Assembly (NCBI RefSeq): GCF_047511655.1
Contig: NC_133400.1
Location: 37,898,001 to 37,962,000 of the forward strand
Source: Castor canadensis
Taxonomy: Eukaryota; Chordata; Mammalia; Rodentia; Castoridae
Length of the DNA: 64,000 bases
Direction of reading: 5' to 3'
Numbering within the stretch: the stretch's first letter is position 1; each line of letters starts with the position of its first letter. The position numbers were made by a program, and so were the translations under genes. Below the pieces are notes generated by a model that searched no databases, was not told the DNA's origin, and was given only the letters and a program-made list of their open reading frames with translations. Positions 25,792-37,515 of this stretch are shown here, one piece after another.

Positions 25792-26522
25792 AAAGTCTTC
25801 CTATTAAATCCTTTATTTATTTATAAATTATATCTATGTTACTTTTCTAGCTAGTCACAATAACATTAAGCTATTTGAAATGCATTTCCCTGTTACTCTC
25901 CCATCTAACAAGCTGTCAGTAGTTTTGTTAAAAAACTGGAGTCACACTGACCTAGGCTTGTTTTGTCAGTTACTAAGTATGTGACCCACAGCAACTTTAT
26001 TAACTAACTCTTTGAGTTTCAGCTCTAGTTTATAATTATGAGACACAATCATACCAGGAAAGCAGATGGCACAATACTTAGGACACATGACTACTCTATA
26101 AATGGTAGCTCTTTTCCTTTTTTTTGTTTGTTCCTTTTAATCACACTCAGAAGTATTTCATAAATGAAATAAATGCACTAAGATATGTTGAACTGATTTT
26201 CTAAATTTATTACAAACATGGGTTTGATTTTTTTTGGTGTTTTATACTTCTATCGAAAATCACACTTAAAACTTTTAGCCCTGTGAAGGGCAGAAGTCAT
26301 ATTTATCTGTATCCCTAATGCCAAGTCTATGTGGCTTCCGACTCAAGAGAGGCACATGGTGCTCTTGGGTCAGAGCTGCCACTTGTGGAGCCACAGCAGG
26401 TTTTCTTAATGATGATGTGAAATTTCAGAAGTGAATTTCTCATCTGCAAGTCTATCTAGAAAACAGATGCCAAGGGGTTTGTTTTGTTTTGTATTTTCCT
26501 ACAAAGATAAACTTTTCCAACC
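25792..26522. other. Unique AT-rich sequence with one MIR
   Basis: Holds a plus-strand MIR at about 25945-26110. The rest is unassigned, and no gene was seen. Confidence 0.45.
25945..26110 (+). repeat. MIR SINE
   Basis: 'cagttactaagtatgtgacc' and the following text match the MIR core in plus orientation. The 3' part is weak. Confidence 0.6.
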
Positions 26523-26613
26523 AATAGAAAAGTTTAGGGTTGGAGATGCAGTTCAGTGGTAGAGTGCTCATTTGGTTTCCATTCCTAGAACCACCAAAAA
26601 AAAAAAAAAAAAG
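26523..26613 (+). mobile_element. ID SINE
   Basis: Plus-strand ID unit ('cagttcagtggtagagtgct') with an 18-nt A tail at 26595-26612. Confidence 0.82.
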
Positions 26614-26759
26614 AAGGTAGCTTAACAGGTTTATTGCTGGAGCCTTAGGAAGTCTCACCCCTTAATCTAGACAACCATTCTTTTCTGGAAGTTCACCATA
26701 TAACAACAAAAACAGCAAACTCTGAAAACAACCCAAATACATGGGAAGCAACTTAGAAT

Positions 26760-27119
26760 TTTTGCAGAAAACGTTACAGAGAGTATTACTGACCAGTGAG
26801 AATAAGACTCAAACCCAGGTGGCTGGAGGAAAGGAAGGTTTATTATGCTAGTGGGCCAGCACCTGGATATCTCCAAAATGGCGCAGGCCCCAAGCTCAGG
26901 GTGGTTGAGGTTTTTATACTGAGAAAAGCAGCAGCAAGCAAGCAGGGAGTGTAGAAGCAGACTTGGCAATTAGCTGTTCAAGGTTACAATATATCATGTC
27001 AGCACAGCTGTGGACAAAGGCCATCTGCAGTTTTTAGCAAGATAGCTGGATGTAGGGGCCCAGGCAAGGGGGAAGGGCTTTACTCGTCTTTGATCCTTTT
27101 CCCTGGCTTTGATCTTTCT
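26760..27119 (-). repeat. 3' LTR of the provirus
   Basis: Nearly the same sequence as 39032-39386. In proviral sense it carries a TATA-type TATAAAAA (complement at 26911-26918) and a poly(A) signal AATAAA (complement at 26839-26844), with spacing typical of a gammaretroviral LTR. The terminal dinucleotide next to 26760 is mutated. It begins within or just after the env reading-frame end, as expected for a 3' LTR. Confidence 0.88.
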
Positions 27120-27660
27120 CTGGGTTTCCTAATCATTCCCTCCTCTTCTCCATCATAATCCCTTATGACCATTTCAGGGAAGTCATCTAGAGGCAGTCTT
27201 TGGTACTGTCTCTCTAACTGTAATTTAAGAGCTCCATCCAGTTGCAAGTGAACCTGGTGAGGTTTATCACACAAGGCCCTAGGAGCAGTAGTAAGAGTAG
27301 CACAGTGAGTGGGCCCACCGGGGGGCTACCCAGGGGGTCCAGTTTTATCCCATAAAAGACTTTGTTTAGCATTTCCTTGAAGGAGTGGAGGAGTTTTCAC
27401 TCCTCTTCTGGCAAATACATATCACCCAGCTTACTTTGGAAAGTTGGCATGAGGCATTACTATTTGAAAAGGGAACCCAGGATAGAAACAACCAAAATCA
27501 ATATCACATCCTGCTGGTATGAGAGAAAGATTGTCAGAAAGAGCCTCTTGATTTAGGCTTTGTCCTATGGAGCAGTTACTGTTATTGTTACTGACCAAAA
27601 CAAGGTTATGATACCAAAAGAGAGATAGGCAAGGGATGGCAGAACTCAAACATCACCACA
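27080..27660 (-). pseudogene. env transmembrane-subunit remnant (ERV)
   Basis: Minus-strand frames show the end of a retroviral envelope gene. There is a luminal/ectodomain part (27649-27431, with NNNSNCSIGQSLNQ), a hydrophobic membrane span rich in leucine ending LLLLLLGPCVIN (about 27300-27270), and a cytoplasmic tail (27274-27080, QLERQYQRLPLDDF). The three parts are in different frames. The receptor-binding surface subunit is not found. The envelope gene is therefore truncated and frameshifted and cannot encode a working glycoprotein. Confidence 0.72.
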
Positions 27661-27749
27661 TAACATTGCCCGTGAGAAACAACCACCCATTAACTGTCTG
27701 TCCAGTTGACTCCTCAAGTTCTGCCATGCATAGACTAGTCAGCTTCTGG

Positions 27750-28700
27750 TTTTTGACTAGGGCAAGGCTGAATGTCCCCTGTTCAGGGTCAGTTTAAGCT
27801 GATGCTGGAGTCCTGGTTTGGGGAGAAGCCCCTGTTTGGGGTTATTTTGGAACATGTTTTACATTGTTTACAAATATTGTTAGCTGGGCTGATGAAGCGC
27901 CTGGTTACCAAGATCAGGGTGGCTTAACAATACCTTATTAATCACCTCAACACAGTCATGGTCTGGAGGCCCACAGCTAACAGGAGGAGGTCACTGGGTT
28001 TAAAGTCCAGACAACTTTTACCTTCACTTGTGGATTTTTACAGAGCATACTCTGGTATCTGACTATCTTGGCATTTGTCAGCTAATACTGTCCCTTGTAT
28101 TTTATTAGAGTCATCATAGAATGTGGGATCCTAACAGTTATTTTCTCCCCCAGTGTTAACTTTTTGTCTCTGATACCAGGAAGGCTGTGGGTGTGAGAGC
28201 TCACAAGCAGGGAGGCCATCCCTTTGCCATTGAACTGAACTGTTTGGAGAGATAAGCCATTGGCTGATGTCATGAGCCTAGGAATTGGGTCAGGATTCCA
28301 ACTGTCAAGTCATTTCTCTCATGTACATAGAGGAAGAAAGGCTTTTTACATCTGGGAGTTCCAGAGCAGGGGCACTAATTAATTCCTCCTTGATGGCATG
28401 AAAAGCCTGTTGTTGTGTAGATTTCCAGATTAGGAGCTCCCTTTTGTCCCCCACTTTGTGGTTTTATATAAAGGTTTTGCTGGCAGTGAGAAATTAGGTA
28501 TCCAAATTTGGCAGAACCCAACCATTTTTAAGAACTCACAGATTTGTCTTCTTAAAGTTGGAGTCAGGATTGAACAGACAGCTTGTTTTATTTTTGTGCC
28601 AAGGTTTTGTTGGCCTTGGGAGGTTTTGAAAGATCTGAGCCTTTTTTATTTTTTGAATACCTGATTTATTTAAATTATAATATGCACTGGCTTGTTGCCA
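27750..28700 (-). pseudogene. pol remnant: RT thumb/connection to RNase H edge, then a second integrase-like piece (ERV)
   Basis: Minus-strand text from about 28620 down to 28400 reads as the RT region after the active site (ICEFLKMVG, then QQQAFHAIKEELISAPALEL). 28270-28010 continues into the connection region (PHSMMTLIKYKG). Stops and frameshifts are frequent. Near 27920-27860 a CxxC-type cluster (NICKQCKTC) resembles the zinc-binding N-terminus of a retroviral integrase. The RNase H core and integrase core between these marks are missing. Direction and family fit the other pol pieces at 34.2-35.1 kb. Confidence 0.68.
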
Positions 28701-29499
28701 ATCTATCATGTCCATCTCTCTCTCATCTACAACTCCTAGTTTATTGCAATATTGACAAAAAAAAAATCCCACAAAACCATGCTCCTGACTGTGGACGCAC
28801 ACATACACTATTTTAGATGATTCTATCACAGCTTGGCAAAGAATTTTTCCATTATTTGTTACTATCCTTGACAGATTTTATTTAGCTTGATTTTTCTGTA
28901 TTTTTAAAATTTTATTATTCATATGTGCATACAAGGTTTGGGTCATTTCTCCCCCCTGCCCACACCCCCTCCCTTACCACCCACTCCCTTACCACCCACT
29001 CTGCCCCTCCTTCTCCCCCCGAACCCCTCAATACCCAGCAGAAACTATTTTGCTCTTATTTCTAATTTTGTTGTAGAGAGAGTATAAGCAATAATAGGAA
29101 GGAACAAGGGTTTTTGCTGGTTGAGATAAGGATAGCTAAACAGGGAGTTGACTCACATTAATTTCCTGTGCGTGTGTGTTACCTTCTAGGTTAATTCTTT
29201 TTGATCTCACCTTTTCTCTAGTTCCTGGTCTCCTTCTCCTATTGGCCTCAGTTGCTTTTAAGGTATCTGCTTTAGTTTATCTGCATTGAGGGAAACAAAT
29301 GCTAACTAATTTTTTAGGTGTCTTACCTATCCTCACCCCTCCCTTGTGTGCTCTCACTTTTTTCATGTGCTCAAAGTCCAATTCCCTTGTTGTGTTTGCC
29401 CTTGATCTAATGTCCACATATAAGGGAGAATATATGATTTTTGGTCTTTTGGGCCAGGCTAACCTCACTCAGAATGATGTTCTCCAATTCCATCCATTT

Positions 29500-32453
29500 A
29501 CCAGCGAATGATAACATTTCGTTCTTCTTCATGGCTGCATAAAATTCCATTGTGTATAGATACCACATTTTCTTAATCCATTCATCAGTGGTGGGGCATC
29601 TTGGGTGTTTCCATGACTTGGCTATTGTGAATAGTGCTGCAATAAACATGGGTGTGCAGGTGCCTCTGGAGGAACCTGTGTTACTCCAGAGCTCCTTTGT
29701 CAAAGACAAGTTTGTTATAGTTGTGTGGCTTCATATCTGGGTCCTCTACTCTGTTCCACTGGTCTTCATGTCTGTTTTTGTGCCAGTACCATGCTGTTTT
29801 TATTGTTATTGCTTTGTAATATAGTTTGAAGTCATGTATTGTGATACCTCCAGCATTGTTCTTTTGACTGAGTATTGCCTTGGCTATTCATTGCCTCTTG
29901 TGTTTCCATATTAATTTCATGGTAGATTTTTCAATCTCTTTAATGAATGTCATTGGAATTTTGATGGGAATTGCATTAAACATGCAGATTACTTTTGAGA
30001 GTATAGACATTTTTGCTATGTTGATTCTACCAATCCATGAGCATGGGAGATCTCTCCACTTTCTATAGTCTTCCTCAGTCTCTTTCTTCAGAAGTGTATA
30101 GTTTTCCTTGTAGAGGTCATTCACATCTTTTGTTAGGTTTACACCTAGGTATTTGGTTTTTTTTTTTTTGAGGCTATTGTAAATGGAATTGCTTTCATAC
30201 ATTCTTTTTCAGTTTGCTCATTGTTAGTTTATGGAAATGCTAATGATTTTTCTATGTTGATTTTGTATCCTGCTACCTTGCTATAGCTATTGATGATGTC
30301 TAGAAGCTTCTGAGTAGAGTTTTTTGGGTCTTTAAGGTATAGGATCATGTCATCTGCAAATAGGGATATTTTGACAGTTTCTTTACCTATTTGTATTCCT
30401 TTTATTCCTTCTTCTTGCCTAATTGCTCTGGCTAGGAATTCCAGTACTATGTTGAATAGGAGTGGAGATAGTGGGCATCTTTTTCTGGTTCCTGATTTTA
30501 GAGGGAATGGTTTCAGGTTTTCTCTGTTAAGTGTAATGCTGGCTCTAGGTTTTTCATATATAGCTTTTATAATGTTGAGGTAATTTCCTTCTATTCCTAG
30601 CTTTCTTAGAGCTTTTATCATGAAATGGTGTTGGATCTTATCAAAGGCTTTTTCTGCATCTATTGAGATGATCAAGTGGTTTTTGTCTTTGTTTCTTTTA
30701 ATGTGGTTTATTACGTTTATTGATTTTCATATGTTGAACCACCCCTGCATCCCTGGGATGAAGCCTACTTGGTCATGGTGAATAATCTTTTTGATGTGTT
30801 GCTGAATTCGGTTTGCCATTATTTTGTTGAGGATTTTTGCATCAATGTTCATTAAGGAGATTGGCCTATAGTTCTCCTTTTTGGAGGTGTCTTTGCCTGA
30901 TTTTGGGATAAGTGTAATACTGGCTTCATAAAGTGTGATTGGCAGTTTTCCTTCCCTTTCTATTTCATGGAACAGTTTAAGGAGGGTTGGTATCAGTTCT
31001 TCTTTAAAGGTCTGATAGAATTCAGCAGAGAATCCATCAGGTCCTGGACGTTTCTTTTTTGGGAGACTCTTGATTGCTGCTTCAATTTCATTTTGTGTTA
31101 TAGATCTATTCAGGTGATTAATTTCCTCTTGGTTCAGTTTTGGATGATCATATGTATCTAGAAATCTGTCCATTTCTTTAAGATTTTCAAATTTATTTGA
31201 ATATAGGTTCTTGAAGTAGTCTCTGATGATTACCTGGACTTCCATGGTGTTTGTTGTTATCTCCCCTTTTGCATTCCTGATTCTACTAATTTGAGTTTTT
31301 TCTCTCCTGATTTTAGTCAGGTTTGCCAGGGGTCTATTGATCTTGTTTATTTTTTCAAAGAACCAACTTTTTGTTTCATTAATTCTTCATATACTTTTTT
31401 TGGTTTCTATTTTGTTGATTTCAGCTCTTATTTTTATTATTTTTCTCTTTCTATTTGTTTTGGGATTTGCTTGTTCTTGTTTTTCTAGGAGTTTGAGATG
31501 TATCATTAGGTCATTGATTTGGGATCTTTCAGTCTTTTTAGTATATGCACTCATGGCTATAAACTTTCCTCTCAAGACTACCTTTGCTGTTTCCCATAGG
31601 TTCCGGTATGTTTTGTTTTCATTTTCATTGACTTCCAGGAACTTTTTAATTTCTCTTTTATTTCATCAATGATCCATTGTTCATTAAGTAATGAGTTATT
31701 TAGTTCCAGTTGTTTGCATGTATTTTGTCTTTACTTTTGTTGTTGAGTTCTACTTTTACTGCATTGTGATCAGATAGTATGCACAGCATAATTTCTATTT
31801 TCTTGTATTTGCTGAGGCTTGCTTTGTGCCCTAGGATATTATCTGTTTTGGAGAAGGTTCCATGGGCTGCTGAGAAGAATGTATATTGTGTAGATGTTGG
31901 ATGAAATGTTCTGTAGACATCAACTAGGTCCATTTGATCTATTGTATATTTTAGATCTTGGATTTCTTTATTGATTTTTTGTTTGGATGACCTATATTGA
32001 TGATAATGGGGTGTTAAAGTCTCCCACAACCACTGTGTTGGCATTTATATATGCTTTTAGGTCTTTCAGGGTATGTTTGATGAAATTGGGTGCATTGACA
32101 TTGGGTGCATACAGGTTGATGGTTATTATTTCCTTTTGGTCTATTTCCCTTTTTATTAGTATGGAATGTCCTTCTTTATCTCATTTGATCAATGTAAGTT
32201 TGAAGTCTACTTTGTCAGAGATAAGTATTGCTACTCCTGCCTGTTTTTGGGGGCCATTGGCTTGGTAAATCTTCTTCCAGCCTTTCATCCTAAGCCTATG
32301 CTTATTTCTGTCGGTCAGATGGGTCTCCTGTAAGCAACAAATTGTTGGATCTTCCTTTTTAATTCATTTCATCAAGCGGTGCCTTTTGATGGGTGAATTA
32401 AGTCCGTTAACATTAAGCGTTAGTACTGATAGGTATGTGGTGATTCCTGTCAT
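29500..32453 (-). pseudogene. L1 ORF2p gene, broken and internally deleted
   Basis: Starts MTGITTYLS at 32453 (minus) with endonuclease text. It continues through 32044-31700 and 31245-30727 (RT fingers, [17 protein letters not shown]) and 30675-30229, which carries an intact FADD motif (complement at 30349-30360). After 29880 the reading reaches about 29691 and jumps to the C-terminal/3' region. Stops separate all these blocks. Confidence 0.87.
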
Positions 32454-32504
32454 TTAGTTGTCTTAGTTGTTTGAAGGTTTGATTGTGTGTACCTTAATTG
32501 AGGT

Positions 32505-33755
32505 TACTCTACTGTCTTGCTTTTTCTTTTCCTGTGGTTTGGTGCTGCCTGCCTTTTCATGGTTAAGTTGGGTTTCACTTTCTGTGTGCAGAATCACTTG
32601 AAGAATCTTTTGTAGTGGTGGCTTTGTGGTCACATATTGTTTTAGTTTCTGCTTATCATGGAAGACTTTTATTGCTCCATCTATTTTGAATGATAGTTTT
32701 GCTGGGTAGAGTATCCTGAGGTTGAAGTTATTTTCATTCAGTGCCCGGAAGATCTCACTTCACACTCTTCTTGCTTTTAATGTTTCTGTTGAGAAGTCTG
32801 CTGTGATTTTGATGGGTTTACCTTTGTATGTTACTTGTTTTTTCTCTCTTACAGCCTTCAATATTCTTTCCCTTATTTCTGAACTTGTTGTTTTAATGAT
32901 GATATGTCATGGGGTAGTTCTATTTTGATCTGGTCCGTTTGGTGTCCTGGAGGCCTCTTGCATCTGTATAGGAATATCTTTCTCTGTATTTGGGAAATTT
33001 TCTGTTATTATTTTGTTGAATATATTACGCATTCCCTCGGTTGTACCTCTTCTCCTTCTTCGATGCCCATTGTTCTCATTTTTGTATTTTGATGGAGTCA
33101 GTGAGTTCTTGCATTTTCTTTTCACAGGTCTTGAGTTGTTTAATTAATAGTTCTTTGGTTTTTCCTTTAATTACCATTTCATCTTCATGTTCTGAGATTC
33201 TGTCTTCTGTTTGTTCTATTTTGCTGGATTGACCTTCTGTTTTGTTTTGCCGTTCTGTTTCATTCTTTTTACTGAGGTTTTCCATATCCTGGGTGGTTTC
33301 CTCTTTAATGTTGTCTATTTTTGTCCTGAGTTCATTTATCTGTTTATTCATCGTGTTCTCTGTTTCACTTTGGTGTTTATACAGTGCTTCTATGGTTTTC
33401 TTTATTTCTTCTTTGGTTTTTCAAATTCTCTATTTTTGTTGTCTTGGAATTTCTTGAGTGTCTCCTGTACATTTTGGTTGACCCTATCCAATATCATCTC
33501 TATAAAATTCTCATTGAGTACCTGTAGTATGTCTTCTTTTAAATTATTCTTGTGGGCTTCATTGGGTCCTTTGGCATACTCAGAGTCTGGATCTGAGTAT
33601 CTGTTTTCTTCATTCCCCTCTGGTTCCTGTACTAATTTTTTGATGTGGGGAAACTGGTTTCCCTTCTTTTTCTGTCTTCTCATAATTGTCTTTGGTGTTG
33701 TTACTGTCCCTGTACTGTGTGCAATTACATATTTTCTAGCTTGTAATAATAACAA
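32505..33755 (-). pseudogene. L1 ORF1p gene, broken
   Basis: The 33755-33402 frame preserves what looks like the ancestral N-terminus (MRRQKKKGNQFPHIKKLVQE), upstream of the AKGPNEAHKNNLKED coiled-coil start. A frame break follows near 33402. The coiled coil continues in 33351-33076 and the RRM/CTD in later frames. It shows that the intact-looking ORF1 at 52894 has probably lost its original start through a one-base shift. Confidence 0.85.
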
Positions 33756-34197
33756 TTGTAATATTTAGAATGGAAGGGTGAGCGGAGATGGAAAGCAAGA
33801 AGTTAAAGAAAAGGGATAAACAAATAAACAGACAAGAAGGAGAAAACAGAACAAGAAATCAGACAAAAAAGTTTCAAAGGTATAAACAGTGAGCATTAGT
33901 GTACTAATCGACAGTAAGCTGAACAGGCATTAGAGAGACAGAGAGAGGATTGAAAATAAAATATAAAAAAAAAAGATAAGAGTAAAAATAAAAAATAAGT
34001 AAATGAAAGAAATATATATATAAATAAAATAAAATAAAATAAAATGAAAAATAGAAAATTAAAAAAAAAACCAAAAAACCAAAAAACTTCCAAGTTAAAA
34101 TGCAATGAAGTTTCAGTCTTAATAACTTGGGTGTCTGTCTCAGTCTCCAATCCTGGAGATGGTGCCTCAGATGTTGTTCTGTAGTTGTCTCATCAAA

Positions 34198-34689
34198 GGG
34201 GACACATTCCAGAAGAGACAGAGTGGGAACTCTGTCCCTTTAAGACAGTCTTGGTGGTTAGCTGCTGCAAGGAGGTGGTAAGAGTGTGCAACCAGCTTTT
34301 TTTTGCTGGGTATGCTCATAAATCTGATGTCAGAGCAGTTCCAAAGATGGTTGGGGAGTTCTTGAAACACTGTGGGAGACAGGTCCAGGTTAACTGTTGT
34401 TGACCCTCTGGTTGGGGTATCCTCCCATTGGCAAGCAAAGATGGGTTGTCTCACAGGTGCCAACTGGACACAGAACAATACATCTTTTGAGTCCAAGCAA
34501 AAGGAGCAGGTTGTCTCTGCTGGTATCAGGGCCAGCAAACTGTATGGGTTAGGAACCACAGGGTGCAGAGCCACTGTTGTTTGACTGACTGCCTGGAGAT
34601 CCTGCACTGGACAGTAATCATCAGTGTCTGGCTTCTGAACTGGCAACAAAGGAATGTTCCAGGTAGATTGACAAGGTCTCAGGATTTCA
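34198..34689 (-). pseudogene. pol remnant: N-terminal reverse transcriptase (ERV)
   Basis: The 34649-34167 minus frame (160 codons) carries gammaretroviral-type RT finger/palm text: LLPVQKPD, PVQDLQAV and VPNPYSLL are visible. It proceeds into the palm, then loses the frame, and ends where the L1 was inserted (34197). The catalytic YxDD block is not present on this side. In normal pol RT precedes integrase. Here this piece follows an integrase piece, so the order is rearranged. Confidence 0.8.
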
Positions 34690-35134
34690 TATTTTAAAGT
34701 CTCTGGAGGTGATGAGATATCTCTTTGATCACCTGACTGACAAAACCAGGCCCATTGTCTGACCCAAGACTGTCAGGTACCCCGAACCAGGAAATGATTT
34801 CCTTGGCTAGTGTTTTTAATACCTCTGCAGGCTTTTCATGTGGGTGGGGTATACTTTCACCAAGCCTGTAAAACTGCAGACCACACCAGAAGGTACTGAT
34901 AAGTTTTGCTTGGTTGGATCTCAGAGAAGTCCATTTTCAGGTGTTGGAATGGGTAGACTCCTTTTTTCTGGATGAGTATCAGGGGCTTGGGCCCCTGTCC
35001 TGGGTTGTATTGGGTGCAGTGCAGGCAAGCCTTACTGGGAAACTGAGTTAGTGTCGTCAATTGAGGAATGATCAGATATTTTTGTAACAGTTCTTGTAGA
35101 GAGGTTTTACCCAAATGGGAGATGTCATGTCATC
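34690..35134 (-). pseudogene. pol remnant: integrase zinc domain and start of core (ERV)
   Basis: Reads on the minus strand from 35134. A histidine-bearing HDISHLGKTSLQELLQKY is followed by the CLHC cysteine pair, which together form the HHCC-type zinc domain of retroviral integrase, then linker text (GPKPLIL) and the core start (KMDFSEIQPSKTYQYLLVW). A stop lies after QAW. The next text (DNGPGFVSQV) is the core around its second acidic residue. It joins directly to PNMA-like sequence upstream and to RT text downstream. Confidence 0.8.
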
Positions 35135-35943
35135 ACTCCTGTCTTTTTCAGCATTGAGGCCATTGGACTCAGTTTTAAGGTGCTCCTTCTCCAGCCCCTC
35201 CTCCTTGGCTTTGTCTGTCATAGTGACCAGGGCCAAGAAATCTTGGGGACTGTCTCCTTTATCTGGGTTGTCTTGGGTAGCCCACTTCTTAATGAGCTCC
35301 TTGGTGGCAGCCTGGAGCATGGCATACAGAGACCTCTGGTCTTTGTCCACAGTTAGGTCCTCTGCCTGAATCTCCTCTATCATGATACCCAAGCCGTCAT
35401 CCGAAGAGTCCCCAGACTTGCTCATCATAGGCTGCCCTCTGTGGCCCCTCTTTTTGTATTTTTGGGTCACCCTATGGTCTCTGACTCTGTGCCTGCCTTC
35501 CCAATGGCCCCAGGGAGCTTTACCAGGGATGCCAGCCTTTCTGGCCTCCTGTCTTGGCCCCTGGGCATGGCTTTTTGTGTTTTTAAAGGCCTGGCTGGGC
35601 CTTTTATTTAGCAGAAGTTTTCTCGGCTGCTTCAGGACCTGTGTGTCCTGTGTTTTGGTCTCACACAGAACTCTCCATACCCCATCCTTGCCCAGTGTCT
35701 CCCTGGAGATGGCCTCCAGATCTACATCCTACACAAAGTCCACCAGGGTGGCCTTGGCCTTTTCTTGGCTCATGGCACTTACTGCCAGAAGCCTGAATTG
35801 ACCCAGGGACAGCAAGGTCGGCTGTAGGATGGCTTCAATGTCCACAAGTTTTAGGTCCTCTGGGATTCTGGTGACCAGCAGGGCCCTGTGTTCATTTACC
35901 TCCAGTCCTCTGTACCAATTCTGTGAAAGACTAATGGCCATTT
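35135..35943 (-). pseudogene. PNMA-family cDNA-like segment (PNMA8B-like?) inside the provirus
   Basis: PNMA proteins are neuronal/testis proteins derived from a Ty3/gypsy gag gene. The start codon is at 35943 and the N-terminal domain is clear (MAISLSQNWYRGLEVNEHRA, then LLVTRIPEDL). A TAG at 35731-35729 breaks it after VDFV, and the frame continues with DVDLEAISRETLGKDGVWRV. After about 100 codons a second open block (35470-35135) carries an acidic tail: GDSSDDGLGIMIEEIQAEDL and DFLALVTMTDKAKEE. The capsid-like middle of a usual PNMA protein appears absent. No introns and no poly(A) are seen at the 3' join to integrase. The family call is fairly firm; the PNMA8B assignment is from memory and tentative. 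Confidence 0.7.
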
Positions 35944-36479
35944 TGCTGTTCATGGGATGCCGATCTGGACTGCAGCTCATGTATTGTGCCAGTAGCACTC
36001 TGGAAGGCTAGCCTCTGGTTAGAGGTCAAGTTCAAGTGACTGAAGCAAGGCTTGGGGATCTGGCTGCCTATTGGCCAGATGGACACAGCAGCCTTCCCCC
36101 TTCTAGGTACCCTCCCAATGATCTGTCTGCAGTCTAAGGATCTGTAAAGGCCTTACATGTCTGCTCTCCCATCAGGCCAGGCTGTTCCCTTCTTTTGTTT
36201 TGGAGTCCTGATCTATTTAATAATTATCAATGTAGTTTTGTCAGATGTTTGCTTTAAGACAACTGTGTTTTTAATTTTATGAAAACCAGTGAGACCAGGG
36301 TAGTGTTGTAATGACAACACAGCATCACCTAACAACAACAACCTAGAAAGGCAGAACAAAGAGCCCAGACATCTTAAAAATACCAAGCTGAAAGGTGTTG
36401 GATAACTTAGAATGATCATCCAGGAGCCCTGTAAAACCATCAATGGCACGTGTGACACAGACTTTTGGCACTGACTTGT
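35944..36479 (-). other. UTR-like linker between the two host-gene segments
   Basis: Non-coding text between the LRRC47-like C-terminus and the PNMA-like start. It plausibly combines LRRC47 3'UTR (36480-36200) and PNMA 5'UTR (36200-35944). No retroviral text is recognised, and there is no poly(A) run that would mark an L1-mediated insertion. Confidence 0.45.
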
Positions 36480-37098
<619 letters not shown>

Positions 37099-37109
37099 TT
37101 ACTTGTTAG

Positions 37110-37515
37110 CTTCTCAGAATTTGGTAACCTTTTTAATGGTTTATCCCTTCTTTTGGGGTCATTGGAGGCAAAGGGGGGTATGATGAGGGAACTGCTGGAT
37201 GACATGGGTAGAGGTCCAGGCCCAGTGTTTTTTCCTTTTTATTGGAGTCCCTTGTATTGGACTCAGATCTCAGGGAGGCCAGAGTGGCCTGGTGCGGGCG
37301 ATAATAGCCAAGTCTAGAGTGCCCTCTGCTGGCCATCCTGTGTTAAAGGAGGGCCATTCCAATTTACAGAATCTTCAAAGCTTGGCAGGTTTCATTTTAA
37401 TCACATAGTCACCAGAAAAGCCTTCCCTAAAGTTAGCAAGCATACTCTGGAGTACTGTTGGGCACTTTGACTCAGAGGAGCCCATTTGTACTAAAAGAGA
37501 GAATTTAATTCCAGA
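37110..37515 (-). pseudogene. gag matrix remnant (ERV)
   Basis: Minus-strand text from about 37500 resembles the matrix domain of a gammaretroviral Gag. Visible marks are [34 protein letters not shown] and then a proline-rich PSSYPPLPPM stretch (37170-37150) like the region after matrix. The frames shift several times. Capsid, nucleocapsid and protease were not found. Immediately downstream comes the LRRC47 segment instead. Confidence 0.7.

Larger units (their letters stand above)
28905..34197 (-). mobile_element. L1 element G inserted in the provirus
   Basis: A minus-strand L1 whose 3' end is at about 28905-28925 and whose 5'UTR is truncated at about 34197. It contains ORF1 (33755-32505) and ORF2 (32453 down to about 29500). 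An internal deletion near 29691 removes several hundred bases before the ORF2 C-terminus. It splits the proviral RT gene, so it is younger than the provirus. A TAAAA-type simple repeat is at 34020-34045. No clear target-site duplication was found. Confidence 0.9.

Noticed and set aside
36180..36300. Poly(A) tail of an LRRC47 retrocopy
   Set aside because: Only scattered T-rich text (complement); no run long enough to call a tail.
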